NCBI GenBank assembly: GCA_045588675.1
Contig: JAZNER010000043.1
Coordinates: 1 to 13,894, forward strand
DNA: 13,894 nucleotides
DNA from: SVTX01 sp045588675
GTDB lineage: Bacteria > Bacillota > Clostridia > Oscillospirales > CAG-272
Direction: 5' to 3'
The notes beneath the pieces are model-generated. The model was not told the DNA's origin and ran no database searches. It saw only the letters and a program-made list of their open reading frames with translations. The stretch's first letter is position 1, and each line of letters begins with the position of its first letter. The position numbers and the translations under genes were made by a program. This document shows positions 7,110 through 13,793 of the stretch, piece by piece.

Positions 7110-7672
7110 TAGTAATTATACTCGCAACAGCATTGTCGGCAGCCATCAACATTCTGCTCTCTTCAATGACTGCCGAAAATATATATTATATTTCTCTTTC
7201 GTCGCTCATAGCAACTATATCGGTAATTCTGATTGACGGTCTTGGTGCGCTTATAATCCGCCGTCTTTTCCCAAAATCGCTATTTGCGCCTCACAGAAAG
7301 ATTTTCGCAGTATCGAAAAATGAGTATCAATTTTACCGAAAGCTTAAAATCAAGCGTTGGAAGGATAAAATTCCCGAGCTTGGCGGATTTACAAGCTTTC
7401 ATAAGGACAAGCTTGCAAGCACATCCTCTCCCAGCTATCTTGAAAGATTTTTACTTGAATCAAATTACGGCGTAATCATTCATATCCAAAATGCAATATT
7501 CGGATTTTTGATTTTGTTTATCCCATTCTGCCATTCCCCATCAATATGGGTTCCCGTATTTATAGTTAATTTTATTTTAAGCCTGCTTCCCGTTGCTGTT
7601 TTACGATATAACAGCTACACGCTCCTGCGGCTATATAATCGCGCACTCAAAAAACAAGAAGAAAAAAATTAA
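7097..7672 (+). CDS. CrtO-like membrane acyltransferase
   Basis: This 191-residue membrane protein has hydrophobic segments near residues 1-22, 30-52, 125-145 and 150-170. Between them lies FYRKLKIKRWKDKIPELGG (79-97), and near the C-terminus a PVAVLRYNSYTLLRLYNR stretch. Both resemble glycosyl-4,4'-diaponeurosporenoate acyltransferase (CrtO), which esterifies the sugar of the staphyloxanthin precursor. No carotenoid genes are nearby, so acylation of another glycolipid is more likely. Its ATG lies inside the preceding gene (13-base overlap), so translation is coupled; the ribosome binding site (AGGGTG) is weak. It is the last gene of the operon, and a strong terminator begins in its stop codon. 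Confidence 0.75.
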   Translation: MLYLIVIILATALSAAINILLSSMTAENIYYISLSSLIATISVILIDGLGALIIRRLFPKSLFAPHRKIFAVSKNEYQFYRKLKIKRWKDKIPELGGFTSFHKDKLASTSSPSYLERFLLESNYGVIIHIQNAIFGFLILFIPFCHSPSIWVPVFIVNFILSLLPVAVLRYNSYTLLRLYNRALKKQEEKN

Positions 7673-7699
7673 AGAGGATTTGTTAAACAAATCCTCTTT
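7671..7699. terminator. Bidirectional terminator overlapping a stop codon
   Basis: AAAGAGGATTTG (7671-7682) pairs with CAAATCCTCTTT (7688-7699) around a 5-base loop, with T-runs available on both strands. It starts within the stop codon of the CrtO-like gene and abuts the stop of the opposing XRE gene at 7700, so one element ends both transcripts. Confidence 0.88.
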
Positions 7700-8323
7700 T
7701 TATGATTTTTTACCTATGATAGACCACAAGACAATTATCAACTGCCCCGGAATTCCAAGCAGATATATTTGCCAGATATTAAATCCTGCGCCGAGCACGG
7801 TAAGATGCACCGAGCAAATAAGCGCCCAAGTCAGCAGAGAAACTATCAGATAATTCCTTCGCTTATTGAACCAGATCGAATTGAACACCAGCCACACGAT
7901 CATAGATACCCAGAACGCATAAACAAATGATATCCAATGCCAAGCGACATTGTCAACCGCAATATCTATCACTATAAAAACAATCGTAGCTACAAGAAAA
8001 ACAAGCAGCATACTCATTCCCGTAATCATTATATGCTTGCGTTTTCTTTTGCTCCTAAGCTCCGCTCTCTCAGCATCGGTCACCTCGCCGAGTGTAAAAT
8101 CTACTTCATTATGCTCGCCCTCAAGCAAGTAATCAACTGTTACACCAAAAATGTCAGCGACACTCTTGATGACCGTGATGTCGGGCAAGGACTCGCCCCT
8201 CTCCCACTTTGATACAGCCTTGTCAGAATAATTCAATTTTTCGGCGAGTTCAATTTGCGTCATATTTTTTGATTTTCTCAACTGCACTATGTTATTTGCA
8301 ATTACAGCCTTAATATCCTCCGT
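7700..8323 (-). CDS. Membrane-anchored XRE-family regulator with likely ACG start
   Basis: An N-terminal Cro/C1-type helix-turn-helix (TQIELAEKLNYSDKAVSKWERGESLPD) is followed by a linker and four hydrophobic segments, near residues 97-120, 126-148, 156-176 and 182-202 of a 207-residue product. It is probably a DNA-binding protein tethered to the membrane, a common Clostridia architecture of unknown signal. The first standard start, GTG at 8287, has no ribosome binding site and removes the first helix of the DNA-binding domain. Twelve codons upstream, ACG at 8323 stands 7 bases after GGAGGAGGG-type sequence, and the added residues EDIKAVIANNI fit the usual start of this family. I therefore annotate from ACG; loss of an original ATG is the alternative. 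It follows the S24/S26 gene by 20 bases and is probably cotranscribed. Confidence 0.8.
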   Translation of the reverse strand, partial: TEDIKAVIANNIVQLRKSKNMTQIELAEKLNYSDKAVSKWERGESLPDITVIKSVADIFGVTVDYLLEGEHNEVDFTLGEVTDAERAELRSKRKRKHIMITGMSMLLVFLVATIVFIVIDIAVDNVAWHWISFVYAFWVSMIVWLVFNSIWFNKRRNYLIVSLLTWALICSVHLTVLGAGFNIWQIYLLGIPGQLIIVLWSIIGKKS

Positions 8324-8343
8324 AAAAATCCCTCCTCCGAAAA

Positions 8344-8787
8344 TTATTTTGATTTATTTCTTTTAAATATCCTATAAGCCTGCCCCTTTAATCTGCGATA
8401 GGCTATTCTGAATGGAATTGCAGCATATATAAGCCTGCAATAGACCCGATACCAAAAGCTATCCAGATCAACAATCTTATCCCCTCTGTAAAATGAGGTC
8501 AGCTTGCCTATAATATCGCTGTCCTTTATTCCCCTCTCGATAGTTATACAGTTGTCACCGCAAATCACATAAGAATCGGGCAAAACCTTAATTATTCTAT
8601 GTAAAACATATGAATTTCCTTTTTTATAAAGGGGAACATCATATTTTTTCAGTCTTTCCGTGACAGGCGAAATAACAATCGTATCCCGCCTATCGCGAAG
8701 CATAGGGTACATGCTTACACCGCTTGTTGTGCTAATATAAACACCCTCCGACCTGATTATGTCTTCAATTTTTTTGTATTCACTCAT
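8344..8787 (-). CDS. S24/S26 peptidase-like protein (signal-peptidase fold)
   Basis: This 147-residue protein has the Ser-containing box SGVSMYPML (S25) and YVLHRIIKVLPDSYVICGDN, with H63 where bacterial signal peptidase I has Lys. A Ser/His arrangement is known from SipW-like and archaeal/ER signal peptidases. It lacks the usual N-terminal membrane anchor; the C-terminal part (111-138) is hydrophobic and basic and could be membrane-associated. ATG 8787 is chosen over TTG 8808 because AAGGAA precedes it, and it overlaps the PqqD-like stop by 8 bases (ATGAGTGA), coupling translation. Small proteins of this type often sit beside PqqD-like and HPr-kinase-like genes in Clostridia, and both occur in this window. 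Substrate and activity are unproven. Confidence 0.75.
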   Translation of the reverse strand: MSEYKKIEDIIRSEGVYISTTSGVSMYPMLRDRRDTIVISPVTERLKKYDVPLYKKGNSYVLHRIIKVLPDSYVICGDNCITIERGIKDSDIIGKLTSFYRGDKIVDLDSFWYRVYCRLIYAAIPFRIAYRRLKGQAYRIFKRNKSK

Positions 8788-9049
8788 TTTCGAGAATTCC
8801 TTGCTCAATCAAGCGATTTACTGTTGTGCGAATATCCTTTTCAAGCTGACTTCTTTCAACATCATATTTGGATAACAAAAGCTCGCAGATTTCATTTTCA
8901 TCTTTGCCCTCCCCAAGCAAATTCCAAATATCAACAGCCGTAGAATTAAGCTTAATCATTCCGCGGAAATTCTTACTCGCATGTCCTACCGCCACAACCA
9001 CATAGTTGCCCATAACCTCACGCAGAATAAAACCTTCTTTAATCTTCAA
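8780..9049 (-). CDS. PqqD family peptide-binding protein
   Basis: This 89-residue protein has the PqqD pattern: KIKEGFILREVMGNYVVVAVG, then IKLNSTAVDIWNLLGEG, ICELLLSKYDV and IRTTVNRLIEQGIL, predicting a small winged-helix fold. PqqD-like proteins bind the leader of ribosomal peptides and present them to modifying enzymes. Here no radical SAM enzyme, lasso cyclase or precursor peptide is visible, so the partner is unknown. The start is a TTG at 9049, chosen because the family normally begins at this residue; GAAGGGAAG lies upstream at somewhat long spacing. It begins 26 bases after the PepF stop and overlaps the S24/S26 gene by 8 bases, forming a translationally coupled pair. Confidence 0.85.
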   Translation of the reverse strand: MKIKEGFILREVMGNYVVVAVGHASKNFRGMIKLNSTAVDIWNLLGEGKDENEICELLLSKYDVERSQLEKDIRTTVNRLIEQGILENE

Positions 9050-9075
9050 AGCAAAAACTTCCCTTCTTTTTTTGA

Positions 9076-10854
9076 TTATGACAATGCTTCAAATTCTTCA
9101 AGAGCGGTCTTGAAGGAAGCCATACAGGAATTAAACGCATCCTTTTTTGTGAGGTCAACGCCTGCAAGCTTTAAGAGCTCAACAGGGCTGTCACTTCCGC
9201 CGGAGGACAAAAACTTGAAATAGTCCTCAACCGCACTTTCTCCCTCATTATAAATGCGCTCTGCAATTGAAACCGCACTTATGATACCCGTTGCATACTT
9301 ATAAACATAGAAGCTTGTATAGAAGTGAGGAATTCTCGCCCACTCATAAGCAATCTCGTCGTCTGAAACAACGCTTCTGCCGTAATACTTCTTATTTAAC
9401 TCGTGATATGCCTTACACAAGGAATCCTTTGTCAACGGCTCACCCTTCTCTGCCATATTGTGCGCAATATATTCAAACTCGGCAAACTGTGTCTGGCGGA
9501 AAAGTGTGCCCTTGAGCATATCCATATAGTATGAGAGCAAATATTTTTTCAGCTTAACATCGGTCGTTGTCTTCATAAGATACTTATAAAGCAAAACCTC
9601 GTTTACTGTACTTGCGACCTCGGCTACGAAAATCTTATAATCAGCCTTTTCCTGAGGCTGTGCTCTCTCGGAATGGTATGAGTGCATGGCGTGGCCAAGC
9701 TCGTGAGCAATTGTGAACACGTCACCCGTTGTCTTTTGGTAGTTAAGCAAAACATAGGGGTGCTTTAAGCCGAAAACGCTTGAGCTGTAAGCTCCGCTTC
9801 TCTTTCCGTCAGTTTCCTCAACATCGATCCAGCCGTTATCGTGAGCCTCTTGCAAAAGCCTTGCATATTTCTCGCCAAGAGGTGCCAAGCCCTCCTTGAC
9901 AAGCTTAAACGCGTCCTCATATTCAAGCTTCAGCTCCGCGTCTTCAATTGGGGACACATAAACATCATACATATGCATTGATTTAAGTCCCATAAGCTTT
10001 TTCTTATCTCTGTAATATCTGTGGAGCAGGGAAAGATTTTTGTTGACCGATTTAAGCAAATTCTCATAAACCTTAACGTCAACGTCTTCGCCTTCAAGAG
10101 CCTTTTCAAGACAGCTATTGTACTTTCTTGCCTTTGCCAAGAATACGTTTTTATCAACATTTCCAACATAAGCGGCGGTAATTGTATTAATGCGGTCAAT
10201 ATAAGCCTGATAATATGCCTTGAAGGCATTTTTGCGCACGCGTCTGTCGCTGTGATGCAGAAGCACCCCGTACATTCCGTGAGAAAGCTTAACCTTCTCG
10301 CCGTCAACCTTGATTTCAATATGCGGGAAATCGGCGTTGTCAATCATCGAGAAAATGCTTCTGAAGCCGTCAAAAATTCTGCTTTCCTGACTTAACAGCT
10401 CCTCAATCTCCTTTGAGAGCACGTGAGGCTTGTTCTTTATGATTTTTTTGAGCGTATAATCGTAGTCCTTGAATTTGGGGTCAGCAATAAGACTGTTGAG
10501 CTCTTCAACACTGAGAGATGCCAACTCGGGATTTACAAAAGCAATATTGCCCATAAGCTTCATTTCAAGCATATCCATTCTTGACATAAGAGCCATAGTT
10601 TCGGATTTTCTTGTATCCTCGTCATGCTTCATAAAAGCGTAAACTGCCAGGTGACTGACATCAATCATAACTGCATTGATCGCCTCAAGACACTCAAAAA
10701 GTGTATCGGGGTCAGAAAGCTTGCCCTCGTATTTGGAAAAATCAAGCTTCCCCGACACTTCGTCGTAACGCTTATTCCAATCTTCAACTGTTTCAAATAT
10801 GTCCTCAAGACGCCATTTAAGTGACGCGGGAACTAAATCTCTTTCTCTTGCCAT
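9076..10854 (-). CDS. pepF: Oligoendopeptidase F (M3 family)
   Basis: This 592-residue cytoplasmic zinc peptidase cleaves short peptides internally. The zinc motif HELGHAMHSYH (H384, E385, H388) is intact, followed by the third ligand in FVAEVASTVNE (about E412). The C-terminal block HFYTSFYVYKYATG is typical of PepF/M3B, and the length is normal. ATG 10854 is chosen because AAAGGAG stands 9 bases upstream; a longer frame from TTG 10875 would put that site inside the gene. It has its own promoter, divergent from asnA, and leads the run pepF, PqqD-like, S24/S26-like, XRE. It may simply do general peptide turnover, or process the peptide substrate of the following genes; the order alone cannot tell. 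Confidence 0.94.
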   Translation of the reverse strand: MARERDLVPASLKWRLEDIFETVEDWNKRYDEVSGKLDFSKYEGKLSDPDTLFECLEAINAVMIDVSHLAVYAFMKHDEDTRKSETMALMSRMDMLEMKLMGNIAFVNPELASLSVEELNSLIADPKFKDYDYTLKKIIKNKPHVLSKEIEELLSQESRIFDGFRSIFSMIDNADFPHIEIKVDGEKVKLSHGMYGVLLHHSDRRVRKNAFKAYYQAYIDRINTITAAYVGNVDKNVFLAKARKYNSCLEKALEGEDVDVKVYENLLKSVNKNLSLLHRYYRDKKKLMGLKSMHMYDVYVSPIEDAELKLEYEDAFKLVKEGLAPLGEKYARLLQEAHDNGWIDVEETDGKRSGAYSSSVFGLKHPYVLLNYQKTTGDVFTIAHELGHAMHSYHSERAQPQEKADYKIFVAEVASTVNEVLLYKYLMKTTTDVKLKKYLLSYYMDMLKGTLFRQTQFAEFEYIAHNMAEKGEPLTKDSLCKAYHELNKKYYGRSVVSDDEIAYEWARIPHFYTSFYVYKYATGIISAVSIAERIYNEGESAVEDYFKFLSSGGSDSPVELLKLAGVDLTKKDAFNSCMASFKTALEEFEALS

Positions 10855-10889
10855 AACTAAATACTCCTTTTGCAAAGCAATATATATTT

Positions 10890-10918
10890 ATTATAGCATT
10901 TTCCTATGCTTTTTGCAA
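10890..10918 (-). promoter_or_regulatory. Sigma-A promoter of the pepF run
   Basis: On the minus strand, TTGCAA (10913-10918), a 17-base spacer and TATAAT (10890-10895), with extended TG (TGCTATAAT). The -35 is two mismatches from consensus, offset by the perfect extended -10. The leader would be about 30 bases. Confidence 0.75.
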
Positions 10919-10956
10919 GATATTTTTCCAAAAATTCAAATATTATTCCAAATCTA

Positions 10957-10985
10957 TTGACGAGCAATAAAAATTCTGCTATAAT
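10957..10985 (+). promoter_or_regulatory. Sigma-A promoter of asnA
   Basis: TTGACG (10957-10962), a 17-base spacer and TATAAT (10980-10985) with extended TG (TGCTATAAT). Initiation near 10992 leaves a short leader of about 23 bases. It is divergent from the pepF promoter, with 38 bases between the two -35 boxes. Confidence 0.85.
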
Positions 10986-11014
10986 ATATTCATATTTATA
11001 TGAAAGGCAAGAAA

Positions 11015-12022
11015 ATGAAAAAGTCATATATTCCAAAGGGATACACTCCCGTGCTTGACGCGTACGATACTCAGCGTGCGATAGCATTTATCAAGCACAC
11101 CTTTGAGCAGGAGTTTTCATCAATACTTAATTTAAAACGCGTTTCGGCTCCGCTTTTTGTAACTGAGGCATCGGGCCTTAACGATAACCTCAACGGCTAT
11201 GAACGCCCCGTTTCCTTTGACGTGCCCGCAATAGGCGCTGATGCACAGGTCGTTCATTCGCTTGCAAAATGGAAGCGACAGGCACTAAAAAATTACGGGT
11301 TTAGCACAGGCAACGGTCTTTACACCGATATGAATGCAATTCGCCGTGACGAAGAGCTTGATAATGTTCACTCAATATATGTTGACCAGTGGGACTGGGA
11401 AAAAATAATCACTCGCGAGAACAGAAATCTCAATTATCTTATGCTTATTGTGCGCTCAATAGTCCGTGCGATCTGCACGACAAATGACCTGCTCCACGTC
11501 CGCTACCCGCAATTGCGAACAAATCTGTGTCCTGATGTTTCATTTGTGACAACACAGGAGCTTGAGGATATGTATCCGACACTAACACCCTCAGAGCGTG
11601 AAAATGAGTATCTGCGCGAGAAAAAAACTGCATTTATAATGCAGATCGGCGGAAAATTAAAATCGGGCGAGCGACACGACGGACGCGCTCCCGACTATGA
11701 CGATTGGCAGTTGAACGGTGATATTTTCTTTTGGGACGACGTTCTCGGACGTGCGCTTGAGCTCTCGTCAATGGGTATCCGCGTTGATAGCGAAGCTCTT
11801 GACCGCCAGCTGACGCTTGCTAACTGTGACGACAGAAGAAAGCTTCCGTTCCATCAGATGCTCCTTAATGATGAGCTTCCCTTGACGATTGGCGGCGGTA
11901 TCGGTCAGTCGCGCCTTTGTATGCTTATGATGGGATGCGCTCATATCGGCGAGGTTCAATCAAGCATCTGGGATAGCGAAACAATCCGAGTTTGTAAGGA
12001 AAACAACGTTCCGTTATTATAA
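11015..12022 (+). CDS. asnA: Aspartate-ammonia ligase (asparagine synthetase A)
   Basis: This enzyme makes asparagine from aspartate, ammonia and ATP in the cytoplasm. It is 335 residues, against about 330 in E. coli. Recognisable blocks are NLNGYERPVSFD, YVDQWDWEKIITRENRNLNYL, LNGDIFFWDDV and TIGGGIGQSRLCMLMMG ahead of HIGEVQSSIWD, all characteristic of this class-II aminoacyl-tRNA-synthetase-like fold. ATG 11015 is preferred to ATG 11000 because AAAGG lies 7 bases before it and nothing precedes the upstream codon. It is monocistronic, with its own promoter and a strong terminator. All signature blocks are intact. Confidence 0.96.
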   Translation: MKKSYIPKGYTPVLDAYDTQRAIAFIKHTFEQEFSSILNLKRVSAPLFVTEASGLNDNLNGYERPVSFDVPAIGADAQVVHSLAKWKRQALKNYGFSTGNGLYTDMNAIRRDEELDNVHSIYVDQWDWEKIITRENRNLNYLMLIVRSIVRAICTTNDLLHVRYPQLRTNLCPDVSFVTTQELEDMYPTLTPSERENEYLREKKTAFIMQIGGKLKSGERHDGRAPDYDDWQLNGDIFFWDDVLGRALELSSMGIRVDSEALDRQLTLANCDDRRKLPFHQMLLNDELPLTIGGGIGQSRLCMLMMGCAHIGEVQSSIWDSETIRVCKENNVPLL

Positions 12023-12045
12023 AAAATAAAATTTATAAATGATAA

Positions 12046-12074
12046 AAAACGGTGAGCTGTGAGCTCACCGTTTT
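12046..12074. terminator. Bidirectional terminator between asnA and the kinase-like gene
   Basis: AAAACGGTGAGCT (12046-12058) pairs with AGCTCACCGTTTT (12062-12074) around GTG, flanked by A- and T-runs. Its right arm enters the stop codon (12073-12075) of the opposing gene, repeating the compact arrangement seen at 7671-7699. Confidence 0.88.
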
Positions 12075-12795
12075 ATTTATTTGTGACCATAGCGTCAAAC
12101 GCGGTTTTTGCCGCATCAAGCGAAATATTGCAGTAAAGCTTATAAAAATCAACTTGTTTTGCAATAATGTCAAGTAACTCCAAGGTTTTAAGTCTTGCCT
12201 CGCTATCAAAAGGAATGTAAATCTGCCTTATGATCTCATTAAAATGCTCCGATGGAGAAATTTTGCTGATTGAGTTTTCCTCGCCCCGCGAAAGTAAGCA
12301 AATCGAAGCAAGAGGATAAGATACATTCCTATGCCAGCCCTCCTTGCCTGCCCAGGGTGTTGAGCATATAAAAACCTTTCCATCATTAACAGATAAAATA
12401 GGCTTGTCCCCGTTGATTATTTGTGCGCCGACACCAAGCAGGTCAAACCAAAGCTTAATATGCGTAGATTTTCCTGTGCCTGAGGGCGCGGCAAACAGAT
12501 ATCCGTGCTCACCGTATGAAATCGATGCGCCGTGAAAGACAAATTTATTAAAATAAGGCAGCTTCTCGGCAATCGCACGATATAAGCAAATACTCTCACA
12601 ATAAGCGGAAGAAAAACCGCCTCCCTCTGCTATTTCCTTTTGAATTTCGTCATCTGTTGCAAAAGCTACAATATCGGGATCTTCTACAGGATCAGCTAAA
12701 TAGTCACAGCAGAGCTTTTTCACAAAAGAAAATCTTGCTCGCATTTCAACTGCTAAGCCTGCAATTTTTATATAAAAAACGTCAACCTTCGGCAT
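12073..12795 (-). CDS. HPr-kinase-like P-loop protein
   Basis: This 240-residue protein has FVFHGASISYGEHGYLFAAP leading into a Walker A motif, APSGTGKST (about 103-111 from this start), then INGDKPILS and STPWAGKEG. This matches the C-terminal kinase domain of HPr kinase and PEP-carboxykinase-like small proteins. It lacks the N-terminal HPrK domain, so it is not the CcpA-pathway enzyme. Related proteins occur in lasso and other peptide-modification loci, where some phosphorylate the precursor. The ATG at 12795 has GGGAGGAG just upstream; a TTG at 12810 would place that site within the gene. It lies about 3 kb from the PqqD-like and S24/S26-like genes on the same strand, separated by pepF and the opposing asnA, with its own promoter. 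Confidence 0.8.
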   Translation of the reverse strand: MPKVDVFYIKIAGLAVEMRARFSFVKKLCCDYLADPVEDPDIVAFATDDEIQKEIAEGGGFSSAYCESICLYRAIAEKLPYFNKFVFHGASISYGEHGYLFAAPSGTGKSTHIKLWFDLLGVGAQIINGDKPILSVNDGKVFICSTPWAGKEGWHRNVSYPLASICLLSRGEENSISKISPSEHFNEIIRQIYIPFDSEARLKTLELLDIIAKQVDFYKLYCNISLDAAKTAFDAMVTNK

Positions 12796-12909
12796 AAAAG
12801 CTCCTCCCAAACCAAATTAGTTAAGCAATTGATAAATTCAAAAATCCGTACGCTTATAAACCCTATAGCTTTATAATAAAAGATGCTACTAAAAATCTTA
12901 TATAGTATC

Positions 12910-12938
12910 ATTATAACACAAAGCTTTCAAAATTGCAA
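12910..12938 (-). promoter_or_regulatory. Sigma-A promoter of the kinase-like gene
   Basis: On the minus strand, TTGCAA (12933-12938), a 17-base spacer and TATAAT (12910-12915) with extended TG (TGTTATAAT). The leader is about 107 bases, AT-rich, with only a weak TATAAA/TTTATA helix. The same TTGCAA -35 and spacer length occur at the pepF promoter, which may point to parallel expression. Confidence 0.75.
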
Positions 12939-13016
12939 CTCGCAAAGCTATATAATCTTAAAATATATACTAAATAAAATTTAAATATTGAATATATTTT
13001 AAAAAATGTGTCATGA

Positions 13017-13035
13017 CCACCAGCCGTGCTGGTGG
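13017..13035. repeat. Right-end subterminal hairpin of the IS
   Basis: CCACCAGC (13017-13024), loop CGT, GCTGGTGG (13028-13035). It shares its 8-bp stem with the hairpin at the other end of the element and is the likely transposase recognition structure. Confidence 0.7.
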
Positions 13036-13044
13036 CTTGCAATA

Positions 13045-13136
13045 GCCCCCTTGGGGCATGTCACAGGCTGAGCCTATAGGCTCGTCGAAAAGTCTGCCAA
13101 CCGCACGACTTTCACAGGCATGCCCCTTAAAGGGGC
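13045..13136. repeat. Nested inverted repeats between tnpA and the IS end
   Basis: GGGGCATG (13053-13060) can pair with CATGCCCC (13119-13126), enclosing the palindrome GAGCCTATAGGCTC (13070-13083) and an AAAGTC/GACTTT helix (13089-13094, 13107-13112). Alternatively the outer arms fold locally: GCCCC/GGGGC at 13045-13057 and GCCCC/GGGGC at 13122-13136. TCACAGGC occurs twice (13061 and 13112). The layout suggests a branched RNA or DNA structure with two exclusive states in the tnpA 3' region. Confidence 0.55.
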
Positions 13137-13142
13137 TTTATT

Positions 13143-13619
13143 TTATTTGCCCTCTTTTACTGGCTGACCCGTGAACGGGTCGACATACTCTTTGATGCTC
13201 AACTGTTCTTCTTCATAATCTTGTTGCAGTTGATTTCGTATGTACTGTTCTATTACTTTTTTATTGCGCCCTACTGTATCAACATAAAATCCTCTACACC
13301 AGAAATGTCTATTTCCATATTTGTATTTCATGTTGGCGTATTTCTCGAATATCATCAAGCTGCTCTTTCCTTTGAGATATCCCATTATTTGTGATACACT
13401 ATACTTGGGCGGTATTGAGACAAGCATATGAATATGATCTTTGCACGCTTCTGCTTCGAGTATCTCTACTCCCTTGTATTCGCAGAGCTTTCTCAGCATA
13501 ATTCCTATATCTGCTTTGATCTTTCCGTATATTACCTGTCTTCGATATTTTGGTGCAAATACAATATGGTACTTGCAATTCCATTGCGTATGTGCTAAAC
13601 TATTTGTGTCAAGTTTCAC
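13143..13619 (-). CDS. tnpA: IS200/IS605 family transposase TnpA (Y1 HUH)
   Basis: This single-strand DNA transposase of 158 residues has WNCKYHIVFAPKYRRQVIYG near the N-terminus, the metal-binding HUH motif in DHIHMLVS (H62, H64), YLKGKSSLMIFEKYAN, NRHFWCRGFYVDTVG and the catalytic tyrosine in NKKVIEQYIRNQ (Y126). It ends in the common VDPFTGQPV tail. All catalytic residues are intact and the length is normal. I chose GTG 13619 because AAAGGAGG lies 8 bases upstream and the family starts about here; the frame extends to 13682, but that part lies within the leader hairpin. Expression is probably held low by that hairpin. Confidence 0.93.
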   Translation of the reverse strand: MKLDTNSLAHTQWNCKYHIVFAPKYRRQVIYGKIKADIGIMLRKLCEYKGVEILEAEACKDHIHMLVSIPPKYSVSQIMGYLKGKSSLMIFEKYANMKYKYGNRHFWCRGFYVDTVGRNKKVIEQYIRNQLQQDYEEEQLSIKEYVDPFTGQPVKEGK

Positions 13620-13627
13620 GACTTGAT

Positions 13628-13688
13628 CCTCCTTTGATGTTTTTATTGTTTTGGTTGGCAGACCAACTTTATTATACATCAAAGGAGG
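13628..13688 (-). promoter_or_regulatory. Leader helix hiding the tnpA ribosome binding site
   Basis: CCTCCTTTGATGT (13628-13640) is perfectly complementary to ACATCAAAGGAGG (13676-13688). In the minus-strand mRNA the downstream arm is the tnpA ribosome binding site itself, AAAGGAGG, so a 13-bp helix would block ribosome entry. An inner hairpin GTTGG/CCAAC (13654-13667) fills the loop. IS200 of Salmonella is known to use such a leader structure to repress transposase; this is the same strategy by sequence. Confidence 0.85.
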
Positions 13689-13720
13689 TATTTTTTCTAC
13701 GCATAGCTAAAGCTTTTTGG

Positions 13721-13743
13721 AACCACCAGCACTGCTGGTGGTT
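13721..13743. repeat. Left-end subterminal hairpin of the IS
   Basis: AACCACCAGC (13721-13730), loop ACT, GCTGGTGGTT (13734-13743), a 10-bp stem. It lies upstream of tnpA and matches the right-end hairpin core. It may also block transcripts entering from outside. Confidence 0.7.
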
Positions 13744-13759
13744 TTCGTTTCACAAAAAT

Positions 13760-13793
13760 AACAGTCCGCCGCTTTTTTGTGCGGCGGACTGTT
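13760..13793 (-). terminator. Strong hairpin terminator, minus strand
   Basis: AACAGTCCGCCGC (13760-13772) pairs with GCGGCGGACTGTT (13781-13793), a 13-bp GC-rich stem with an 8-base loop. On the minus strand it is followed by ATTTTTG, so it would end a transcript arriving from the right. On the plus strand no U-tract follows. Confidence 0.7.

Larger units (their letters stand above)
13010..13750 (-). mobile_element. IS200-type insertion sequence (IS200/IS605 family)
   Basis: A compact element of about 740 bases carries only tnpA. It has no terminal inverted repeats but matching subterminal hairpins: CCACCAGC/GCTGGTGG at 13017-13035 and the same core at 13723-13741. Such hairpins are what the single-stranded Y1 transposase recognises at the two ends. 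With tnpA on the minus strand, the left end is near 13745 and the right end near 13012. Exact borders cannot be fixed without an empty site. It lies between the kinase-like gene promoter and the next transcription unit, interrupting no visible gene. No tnpB is present. Confidence 0.8.

Noticed and set aside
12796..12912. Open minus-strand frame starting ATGATACTATAT in front of the kinase-like gene, considered as a precursor peptide.
   Set aside because: Its ATG overlaps the -10 box of the promoter, so it would not be in the transcript; it has no ribosome binding site and its composition looks like translated AT-rich leader.
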